Source: Mercenaria mercenaria | Lineage: Eukaryota > Mollusca > Bivalvia > Venerida > Veneridae | Assembly: GCF_021730395.1 (NCBI RefSeq) | Contig: NC_069366.1 | Span: 61,176,001 to 61,240,000, forward strand | DNA: 64,000 nucleotides | Direction: 5' to 3' | In this document: piece by piece, positions 25,201 to 37,200 of the stretch | How the letters are laid out: each line of letters starts with the position of its first letter | How positions within the stretch are numbered: position 1 is the stretch's first letter | Program-made: the position numbers and the translations under genes | Notes under the pieces: model-generated | Database searches by the model: none | Seen by the model: the letters and a program-made list of their open reading frames with translations, nothing else | What the model was told of the DNA's origin: nothing

Positions 25201-28200
25201 GCTGCTCTTCCTTCTGGAACTAGTACAGGCAGAATTAGACAAACCCACTCATTTGCTTGTAAATACTAATAGATATAGGCTCTGAGGGAGTGGAGTTTTC
25301 AATATTACTTGTCCTGCATAAACAATACTATTCTGCACCAAAAATAAAAAAAAAAAATCTATGAAAACAGAGGCACTTAAAAGTGGGAACATCGACAATG
25401 ATCGAAATGAGGGCTGATTTACAGTTTTGCAACTCTAAAATCCATCCTGTTCTGTTACCTTACCAGAGTATTTTCATGTTAGCTGGATGCTTGATAGTCT
25501 ATGATTCCAGTATGTACGGTTTTTATAGGAATTTAAAACTGATGTATTCTGAATAATACAGCTTAATAGCATTTCCCTTTAGTGATTAGCAGGATGGGTA
25601 CACACTGCATCTGGACGAGTGGAAGTTTTAAGCAGCTCAACCTACAAGATACTTGTTTTCAATAATTTTCAGAGCCCTCGGCACAAGCTCTGGAAACTGG
25701 TAGAACCAGTGAACTTGCACCATGCAGATGAATAGACTCTTCACATGGATGAACTTGTTTGGTTCTGAACACACAATAAAGTGGTGCTGAAACAAATGAT
25801 TCCAAGTCAGCACCCTTCGTAACATTCACACAGATGCTTGGTCTTGTTACAAAACTGAACTTGTTACTGGTAGTCGACCTTTAATAACGGTAATTAATGT
25901 GCAATTAAGAATTCTTGTATAGCACTTTCTCATTCTTCAGCCAGTAATGTAGCTCATATGAGCACCTGGCTTTCTGTTGTACCAGAGAATGCTGAAGTCG
26001 CACGCCAAGAATACTTTACGGGTCCACTTCCTTAACATAAATATTAATAGGGAAAGCATTATTTACCTTTCTTCTCTAGAGAGATCCACACCATAGCTTG
26101 GTGGTGCAGTAAGGTTGGCTTTGATCAGAGGCCCAAAGTTCTTCAGTATTATCTTCAATGACTCGCAGGCAATCATTACATACCTGATACACAGTAACAA
26201 AAACATGAATTAGAACAATCTGACTTATATATGTATTAAAAGTAGTCAAAACTACAATGCATTACAAGTCACTTTTATTCATTATAAACATTCCTCTAAA
26301 TTAACTTACCTCCAGGTACAAAATAAACATGAAGATAGAAAGAACGTCAATGTAAATCGATGTCAATGACAACGACATCAGAATTCAATCCTTGTAGAGG
26401 TACACATCAGACACATCCAGTAAGTCTCTTTTAGAAGCCTTTTCCAATGATTTGGTTTACAAAATAGTATAAAACAATTCAGCTTAAACATCAGTTAACA
26501 ATATTTGCCAAAAATTATCTTTTTATTTTCATACTGCACAGTAAGGTCTCACCTCATCTGCACAAGGTGATGTGCTAGATACCTTAAAAATAGCCATCAT
26601 TACAGGATATTTCAAGTAGTGTTAACATACCATTTAGGATATCTAGTTATATTTAATTAAATTGACTATAAACTCCTAATATTTATACTTACTCCTCGTA
26701 TTTATGTGCAATCAGATCTCTTATATGTGGTAGTAAACTGGCAGATATATCCAGATTCCATAACCCACTGAAATATAGGCAAAATGAACTCTCGAATTTA
26801 AGACATAAGCTCATAAGGGCTTGTGAACAGAAAAATTCAGATTTTTAAACTTGTTAAAACTTAAAACTGTTACATTTTTGGTTTAGTTTAATGAATTTAT
26901 TTCATCTTGTGGTGGAGCCTGAAGCTTTCATTAAATCACCTGTGGAACAGGACCCATAATCGACAATGTTTTAGTCTCAATATTTAAATTTATGACAATA
27001 ACATGCTGGTTTTTCACTATACTCTGTCGTTATCAAATACGCACAGATTGTAATAAAACTTTGCACACACATGTATGTTGTACTGCTATAACTAGCTCGT
27101 CCAGTATAGGTCATACAGCTACTCTCCAGCTTTTCAAATTGGAGGAAGATCACATCTGCCCCTCTTGCACGGCAGTAAGTTCGTAAGAACCTCTAACCTT
27201 CCAGAAGGAATGCCTTTTGTAGCTTGAATTTACATAGGTGAGAGGTAAGTGATTTAGTATCCTAAACCTTGACCACTCAGCTAAGGAGGCCCCCTTAACT
27301 GGATTGGAACTGGATTGGAATGTGTTTCTTTAAGTGAACACTGATGACAAATGGGGGGTTTCACCCCTTGAAAAGTACTTTGCACCCCCTGTTTTGGAGA
27401 CAGCTGTTATATATCTCTTAGTGACTGAGTACTAAAGTTCAAGTAAACAAGACAAACTCTGTTTTCACCCCCCAACTTTAAATGACAGTGGGAACACTGG
27501 CTATAAATCTACTATTACAGCAGTGAGTTAGCAAGATATAATTTTCACAGATTATTATTGCTGTATTGACATGTATGAACAAGTACTGCAGAGGAAAAAT
27601 TGTGTGGTTTAAGGATTGCAATATTATTCCGCAAAAGAACGTTGCATATTTCTTGATGCAAAGATAATCATCTTTTTATTACATACATTTCTATTCTTAT
27701 TACTATTACATAAATGATATAATTTTTCTTAAAGCCAAAGCAAAATTGAAAACATAAATTGTAAATGAATTTTTTAACATGACGATTTACATGAAAATAA
27801 CATGCACATGACAGGAAATTTGACAAACAATTGGTTAAACCAAATGATGCTCTCCAATGCATGTGCTTATCCAAATAGAGGGAATAATTTATTAGAAACC
27901 TCAAGTAATTCCCGGACAAGCCTTATTTTGTATAATAAGGGGAGATCATTCAAAAACTAGAGATGCTTTTGAGAAAAGCGCATGTCTCCCGCAACTGCCC
28001 CTATGAAAAATGTCTATTTCTTTAGATGGTTTTGACGAGTGGATCCAATTAGATGGTCTGGACGAGTGGATCCAATCAGTAATTCAAGGGCCATAATTCA
28101 AAAGTTCCTGTGTGGATTTGGCTACTTATCGACCTTGGCTGAGGTCTTATGGTCAAACACATTTTGTTCAAGTTTGGTGAAGATCGGATGAGAAATGTTT

Positions 28201-31200
28201 GACTTAGAGAGCGGACAAGAGTAAAAAGGCTGATTTTTCGGTAATTCAAGGGCCGTAACTCCAAAATGCTTGGACCGATTTGGCTAGTTATCGAACTTGG
28301 CCGAGGTCTCATAGTCAAACACATTTTGTTCAATTTTGGTGAAGATCGGATGAGAAATGTTCGACTTAGAGTGCGGACAAGAGTAAAAAGGCCGATTTTT
28401 GGTAATTCAAGGGCCATAACTCCAATATGCCTAGACAGATTTGGCTAGTTATCGAACCTGGCCGAGGTCTTATAGTCAAAAACATTTTGTTTAAGTTTGG
28501 TGAAAATCGGATGAGAAATGTTCGACTTAGAGTGCGGACAAGCTTTGTGACAGACAGACACACAGACAGACTGAGAAATCAATATGTCTCCCACACCACT
28601 GTGTGGTGGGAGACATAACTAGGTAAGGTACAGTCATGATTTTTTGACATTGCACTTTGTCTCAATGGCCTTAATAATTATTTGAAGTTTCAATCAAATG
28701 CAGTAATCACTTTTAAAGTTGTTCTCCGCACGTAAGTGTGACAGACGAACGGACAAAGCGGTAACTATATGCTCCCCTTTGGCCAGCATAAAAATATTGA
28801 CATTATTGTTACACTACAATTTAACCAAGTTTACAAAATGAGCATGTAATAAACTGCTGTATTTTAGTAAACAAATGGAAAGCAGAGTACCAACACTTTA
28901 TTCTATACTTACGATTTGGCATTAAGAACATTAAGAACGTCAACTATCACACCTTTGTCATTCATACTTATTGCTGAATCTATAGCAGTCTGAAATATAA
29001 AACAAACAGACTTATTGCTGAATCTATAGCAGTCTGAAATATAAAACAAACAGACTTATTGCTGAATCTATAGCAGTCTGAAATATAAAACAAACAGACT
29101 TATTGCTGAATCTATAGCAGTCTGAAATATAAAACAAACAGACTTATTGCTGAATCTATAGCAGTCTGAAATATAAAACAAACAGACTTATTGCTGAATC
29201 TATAGCAGTCTGAAATATAAAACAAACATACTTATTGCTGAATCTATAGCAGTCTGAAATATAAAACAAACAGACTTATTGCTGAATCTATAGCAGTCTG
29301 AAATATAAAACAAACATACTTATTGCTGAATCTATAGCAGTCTGAAATATAAAACAAACAGACTTATTGCTGAATCTATAGCAGTCTGAAATATAGAACA
29401 AACAGACTTAAAGGGGCTGCCCTTTAGTTTAACAACAATTATCAGATTTTCTGTAACATCTTGAAAAGCCTGCAATGCATTTAAGAAAGTGGACCTTTTA
29501 TGAAATGAGGCAATTTCCATTTCACTAAGAATTCTCTGAATTTCTGAGAATAGCTTCTTTCAAAGTTTTTCTACATATTTGATAGGTTTTTTTTTTCCTT
29601 TTTGTTTGGTTTAACGTTGGACCAACACAATTATACGTCATATGGCGACTTCCCAGCTTTGCTTGTGGAGGAAGACCCAAAGTGCCCCTCCATGCATATT
29701 TTCATCACAAGCGGGCACGTGGGTAGAACCACCGACCTTCCGTAAGCCATATTTGATAGTCTGAAGGGTATCTTTATTAATAAATTCTGCCTATTAAGCC
29801 TCACTGGATCACCTTGTTTTAGTTTACTCTATCACACACATATAAAAGGACTTCCTAAATTTCAAACTGCTGAAAATAAATCTGCTTAACATGTATCTCT
29901 ATATGGTTTGATATTTAGTTTTACAGTGTTATGGGTTAAATTTTCAGTATACTGCAGAATATTCATAGGACAGTCAGATCATCACTAACAGATCATCACA
30001 TTAGCTCAAAATATTAAGCTATGAATCAACATTTTGGTGTAAACACACAAGGACTTTTTTTTCTATCCCAATTTTAAACCAAGTTAATTGATTCTACTAT
30101 ATATGTTTCTTTTTGGGTGTAATATATACATTTTGACAACCTGTCAATACAAAGAATTTGTATCAGCAGACTGGATCCAAAAGTAACTTCTTAAGCCAAA
30201 TCTACTGAAGCCAGTAACTTACTTTGGTATTTCCTGAAGTCCACATGACCCTAACTGTTTGTAAACTTTTACTCCTACTTGACAATACAGATAACATGGT
30301 GTTATGGCCCTTGACTATCATGTCTAAGCTTGCATCTTCCGACAGATTCTGAGCTTGCCCTTGGTTTGCAACTTCAGGCTGTAAAATAAAGAAACTTATG
30401 GTTTAGCTTTGGTTTATAAATACAAAGAAATTATAAACATTAAGCAGGAGATTAGATTTTGCCAATTTGTTGGACATATTTATAAATGGAATTTAATTGC
30501 AACAAAGAAATAAAATTCTCATTTATTTCAATTTTTTAAATTGTAAATCCACGCATTAATATTCAAATGATACACTGTGAAATCATTAATATTTACTCAC
30601 AGGTAAAAAGTCTTCAGGATTTACACCTCCGTCCCCTGGTGGTGGTGATGGCTGCCGTCGTGTTGGAGGCACATGAACTGTTTGTTTAGAAGGTTTCGCT
30701 CTCATATCCTGTTCCGGTACCCTTGGTGTTGGGTCTGGTTGCCGTGCTGGCTCAGGCTGTCGTGGTGGTTGCTGTTGCCTTGGTGCTGGTGGATCCGGCT
30801 GGCGTGTCTGTGGAAGCTCACGCTTGGTTGTCTTTGCTTGAGTGGTTGCTGGTTTGGCTTTTGGTGCTGGTTGTTTAACAGGCTCTGATTGAAGAAATAT
30901 ACACAACTTAGAAATCAGTTCCTATTTCACAACCTCTATCTTCAAAATGGAATATTAGACAATGGGATCAGTGACATATGTTTTAAACTACATGAAAATA
31001 CACACACACACACACTGTATCTCTATAATAATTAAATATTGGGATATCAACAAAGAATGGAAAAGGGAGAGAAAGAGAAACATACAGAAAGAAATGATGT
31101 CCCTTTATCTGCTCAGCTGTACTTCTGGCAAGATGAGTTACTGGAAAATATTGATGAGGAGGAAATGTCTTAAAGTCTCTCAAATGACCATATAAAATAG

Positions 31201-34200
31201 AAGAAAAACTTGTCTGTGCAATGCAGCAGACATGCTGTCGGTCTTTTTTTTTTTAACTCAATCAGCCATACAAGGCTTTCCATGGTCCATACTCAACATC
31301 TGAGACAAAATTCAAGTGCTATTCAATTCTCAAGGACAACTTTTGTCAATATCACCCTTTAAAATCTTCCAAAAACAGTGTTATACTGGGAATTTAACTC
31401 TGTAAATTGTGATAATATGCTGTCATAGACTGCTACTTGTGCATACCAGATCTATTAGTGACCAAATACCATGTTTTCTTTCAAAGTATCTTCCTTTTTT
31501 GGTATTTTAATTTATTCTTTCCACACAGCAAGTTGCTGAAAGAACATTTTACAAAGTTTTGAGTCAAATTTAAGCAGTTTTCTTCATTCAAGTACTTGTG
31601 CCAGCTTTCTGTGTTTTTTTTTATTTTCAAGGAATATTCAAGGCCTGTACAAAACACACTTTTAATTGCCTGATAGAGGAACACTTAGAAATTTTTTTGC
31701 AATTTTACAATCGATAGAAAATATACATGTCTCTGCAATGATACGACTGTGTGTCCTGTGTTTTGTTATGGTGTTAAATTTTAGTCAAATTATTTCGAAA
31801 TCCCACAATGCACAGACTTAATTTCCAAACCCACAAACCAGAGATATCTGTACGAAGGTGATTACTTACCATCATCACTTGGAGGTTGGAATGGTTCCAT
31901 CTTTCTAGTTGGTGATCTATCTGTTAACAAACAAAAATCATTTTATGAGTACAGAATTATAAGTTTTCAAATTCTTCCTACACTGTTTTTCTTAAACAAA
32001 ATGCTTCTAATTCAACTTTTGAAAAGATCTACTCTCTTTTCTAACAAAAGATTTTGTTTTGTCAAAGCCTTCCAAGTGCATTTTTTTCACTAAGTATACT
32101 CAGCAAAAGACAGTGTTCATTAAGTAATGGATACTGGGCAATATGATTTTCAGCTAATTTTTATACAGATTTATTGAGACATACTGTGTTTTCATACTGT
32201 TGATATTTAAAAATATTAATATTATACAGGTAAACTATGAGAGAAATTTTAAATGCATTAAATTCTCAAAATCTGAACAGTCATGACAGTTCACCATTTC
32301 ATTTCATCCTTTTGCCACAGCATTTTAAAGCAGAATACAAGTTTTGCACATTTTTTAATGCCTAGTTTAATTTGAAAAAGAATTTCAAGAGCAAGTATTG
32401 CAGTTATACAATGTTGGTCAGTCTACCTAACCAGTGATCCAGCATTTTGTCTTGATTTCCGTAAGAAACTGACAAATTCTCTACATACTTCAGAGGTGGA
32501 GAACGCTTGATTTCAGACTTACTGTCTTCAGTCAAAGCATAACTGCTAAAATACATCTCACATGGGGAAAGAAATTGTGTTCTCAATTCTTAGAGTTGTG
32601 CTCGTTCTACCAAGTTAACAGGTATGGTCTACTTAAAGTGATTACACAGTTAACGTTTACTATTACAGCTGATTTTACCAAATATACACAGAATTACATG
32701 CCCCTGACAGAAAATGATTTTACAGTACTCTGTTGGGAATATGTGCTTTATTCTCTCACCTATTCTATGTTTAGGTTGGAATATTTCTTTAAAGTCTTCA
32801 GGGTCTCGTATATCAGCTACAGATTCTCTATCTTCCTGGTCCGGACTGGTACTCGTTGGTTCATTCTCATCTTCTTTCGGTACACTGAAAAACAATACAG
32901 TGTAACCTTTCTGTACTTACACTCCTGTAAAACCTGAATTATGTTCGTTATACATAGGCTATTGCTCCAGTGATGGGTTACTTACCCATCAATATCCATA
33001 ATTCTAATATGCTTGTCTCTGTTAAAACACTCTTACGCTAGAATGACGTCACGTTTACGTGCGATGACGTCAAATTTTTTGTTGTGACCAAGAAAGAGTG
33101 CTTCTATATTTTATCTACTGTTTTAGTCTACAGGGCTCCGGAAATTTTGAGAATTCAATCGGTCCGAAACGAATATAATGACATCGGCGCTACCCCGCCC
33201 ACCATATTACCAATATACCATATTTGTAAAACGTGATAGAGCAAAGAAATAAGCATGTCATGCATTAAGAATGAGTTACCGGTCACCGTGAGTTACCATT
33301 CAATGAAGACAGTTAGTCAGTTTTATATGTGATTGTTACTTTGTTTAAATTTCAATGTTTTTTTTTTTTCGATAAAATACTTGCAGGGATAAAATTTCCG
33401 AGGCACTGACACGGTGTACTTAACTAGTCTTAAAGCCAACGCACGTGACTTCGGTACCGTATTCACGGCAGATTGATACTTTGTGATATTTCCTCATTCT
33501 TTTATGGAATTTTATAAAATACAATGCGTCAAAGTGACATATTCTTTGCCAAACATCCTCAGTATTTTTAAGAATACTCTGTTGCGGACCGAATATGTAC
33601 GTTATGTGAACGTTGAGATCGAATTTCCCGCATGTGTAGTACCAAAAGGTCACGCGGGTTGGCCGCGGATATTTCGTTTAACTGGCGTTGTACTTCAACT
33701 ACAGATACATTTTTAAAAAGTTGTATTTTCTCTTCTGATGTAAACAAAATTTCATTGTGAAACGTTTTTTAAAAGACCGATTTGATAAACAGTGTCACTC
33801 CGGTTTTCTTTATCATTCTGTTTGCTAGTCCTTTTTTTTTCTCTTTTTTGTGTATAGTCGGGTTGCAAAGACGATTTTCTGTACTTGTTTTAACTAGTGG
33901 CCCAACAAATGAATCATTTAATTTTTACAAATCAAATAATTAAAAAAAAAGAAACTATTTATATCAGTTTCCCGTGTGATGTCTCATTATTAAAATGCAG
34001 TGACCGTTTGTTTTTTGACCCGTGATTTATCATAGCCTTTTGAAATAAACCATCCGTCTGATTCTAAATAAAAGAAATGGATCCCCGTCGAAAGCATTTG
34101 GATCCAGTCAGAAACATTTGAAAACCAGTCAAAATTGCTTAATACATTGCTGTCGGCTATCTGCAAACATAAAAAGATGTGCCGTGCGAGCACTGATCGC

Positions 34201-37200
34201 GTCACATGCTAATTACGGAACGATTATCAAGGTGACAATCAGACCGTTTGACACGTTTATTGATTATCTGAGGGTGCTACCAACAATTTCCTCCTTGGCA
34301 GGTGATCGTGTATTGAGATTTCAGACCGAAATTTATACTTTTCTCCATTTTTACGGGACCGATTTTGGTCTGAAAAGTCAAAAATCGGTCCAAAACCGAC
34401 AAACCGGCAAATTTCCGAAGCGTTTAGATTAAGGGCATAGTAGAATCAAAATAATTTATAGCACAAGCGTGTTTTAACACTATTTATGCACTCGGGTGGT
34501 AATACATCGTCCAAATAATTTCACGAGGGCTGTGCCCTCGTGAAATTATTACGCCCGACTTATAACCACCCATCGTGCATAAATAGTGTTAAAGCACACT
34601 TTTGCTATAAATTATTTCTTAAATAATGTGCACTCATGTATAATGCATATCCCCGATTCCAGTCTAAATTGAGAAAAATACTTCCTCACTTACTAAGAAT
34701 TTCATCTAATGGTAAAGCAAATGTCAATTAACTGATGTTAAACTGTTTTTAACATACCGTATTTTCCGGACAATAGGCCGTGGCCTATACGTTTAAAAAA
34801 GTGAAATTTTTAGGGGTGCTATGTGTTGAAGCGGCCTATACGACAATTTATTTTTTTCTTAATGGGCCTTTCATGCGGCCTATGCAACGGTTTTAATTTT
34901 TCGCTTGCATTTTGAAAGCCGATCAAATCATGTAAAATGTAAAGAATGGACAATACTGCCGAGAGGGCCTTTGAAAACAGCTCAAGAAACTTACAGTCGG
35001 ACTTAATGGTTCACTGTATTTGACGGATTAACAAGTGTGATTACCTGTAAAAACAACCGATTTCAATGTCCATTTATCAAGGATAGTCTTCATACGACAT
35101 GGCTATGTTCGCCGCATAGTGGTGTGTAGGCTGCGGCCAATATGTCGGAGCGGCCTATACGTTAAATTTCATTTGTGATATAGTTAAAATATACGGCTGC
35201 GGCCAATACGGTGCAGCCGCCTATTGTCCGGAAAATACGGTAATCAATGCAAAAACATATACTGGTTGGGAACCATTTTCCGGACACATTTTCATATTTC
35301 GGCTCCATTATTCCCTAAATAAATATTTGACATAAATAAAGCTCACACTGCACAAACTTCAGCTCCTTCCACATCCAATGTTGTAATCAGTATCGCGTTG
35401 TGACGTAAAATATTGGTTCCATGGGGCCTCAAATGGGGTCACTAAAATGAGTTATTTTTCCCGTCAGGTAAACCAGTTTCCGGACAAATATTTTGACAGT
35501 GTTTTGTTCTTAATTTGATATCAAAATAAGTAATTAAACTACTTCTACACATTTCTTTATCATTCATCTCTTCAAAATTACGCACGAAACATAACTCGAC
35601 TTTCAATAGTAGCTATGAAAGCAAACCAAGGTTGACTATAAACAAGAGCTGTCCGTAAGACAGCCAAGCTCGACTATTCGAAATATTGTCCCAGAAGCAG
35701 GAAAATATTACCCAAAAAGGTTAAATATCAAAAGAGTTTTAAGTTCAAAAGGGGGCATAATTTGACCAAAATGCATATCAGTTATGGGACTTGCTGCTAT
35801 CAACTAGTTTTATAACCCCGAAGGCACATGTGAAGTTTCAATTCAATATCTGAATTAGTTTTGGAGATAGAAACTCGCATGTAAAACTTTAACCAGAATT
35901 TTCAAAGTCCAAAAGGGGGCATAATTTGCCCAAAATACATGCCAGAGTTATGGGACTTGACCCAGTGAGGTTGGTAATTGATCTAGAAAAAGAAAAAATA
36001 AGTTTCAAATCTATATGCCTTTTAGTAATTGCCGTATGTACTTGCACGCAAAACTTTAACCAGGATTTTCTAAGTCCAAAAGGGGGCATAATTTGGCCAA
36101 AATGAAGGTCAGAGTTATGGAACTTGCTGCTATCAACTAGTTTTACAACCCCGAAGACACGTGAAGTTTCAAATCAATATCTGCATTAGTTTTGGAGATA
36201 ATAACTTGCATGTAAAACATTAACCAAAATTTTCTAAGTCTAAAAGGGGGCATAATTTGCTCAAAATACATGTCAGAGTTATGGGACTTGACCCAGTGAG
36301 GTTGGTAATTGATCTAGAAAAAGAAAAAATAAGTTTCAAATCTATATGCCTTTTAGAAATAGCTGTATGTACTTGCACGCAAAACTTTAACCAGAATTTT
36401 CTAAGTCCAAAAGGGGGCATAATTTGGCCAAAATGAAGGTCAGAGTTATGGGACTTGCTGCTATCAACTAGTTTTATAACCCCGAAGACACATGTGAAGT
36501 TTCAAATCAATATCTGCATTAGTTTTGGAGATAGTAACTTGCATGTAAAACTTTACCCAAAATTTTCTAAGTCCAAAAGGGGGCATAATTTGCTCAAAAT
36601 ACATGTCAGAGTTATGGGACTTGACCCAGTGAGGTTGGTAATTGACCTAGAAACAGAAAAAATAAGTTTCAAAGCTATATGCCTTTAATTGATGGCTGTA
36701 TGTACTTGCATGCAAAAACTTAACCAAGGTGTGACGCCGACGCCGACGCCAGGGTGAGTAGAATAGCTAGACTATTCTTCGAATAGTCGAGCTAAAAACT
36801 CGATTTTCGTCTTATACGAATTCTTGATAATTTCAATAGATATAGAATAAAATTAGTGCAAAAATCGACAGCCCTGCATCTTACGTAACTTTTAGCGTTA
36901 AATTAAAAGTAGAACATGTTATCAGCAGACAATCATTATGTAGTTTATTTCTTCCCCACTTGATACCTCGGCATGTGCGAACTACTGCGCATGCGCAATG
37001 CTATCTTCATGCCCTGTTAAGACAGAAAGTTGTTTTATAAACGCAGGTGAGTTATCATCAAAAACCCAAACATTATACAGCCTTATAAAATAGTGGTTTG
37101 CTGTAGTCATGAAGAACAAACATCTAAATGGTCTAGATGAAACAATTACATGAATAACAACGAAATATAGCGGATATTACATGTGTCCGAAAACTAGTCC

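Noticed and set aside
28076-28563. Minus- and plus-strand frames of about 60-113 codons
   Set aside because: They lie inside the tandem units of a type-C element and repeat with the unit. No protein family resemblance.
35889-36688. Repeated frames of 66-77 codons ([15 protein letters not shown] and similar)
   Set aside because: They are the 330-bp repeat of the type-B element read in a chance frame, on both strands.
36970-37060. A CpG-rich promoter with an NRF1 site and a 5'UTR donor for a plus-strand gene
   Set aside because: The interval lies inside a TIR transposon, and no downstream plus-strand exon could be linked to the donor. Kept only as a low-interest observation.
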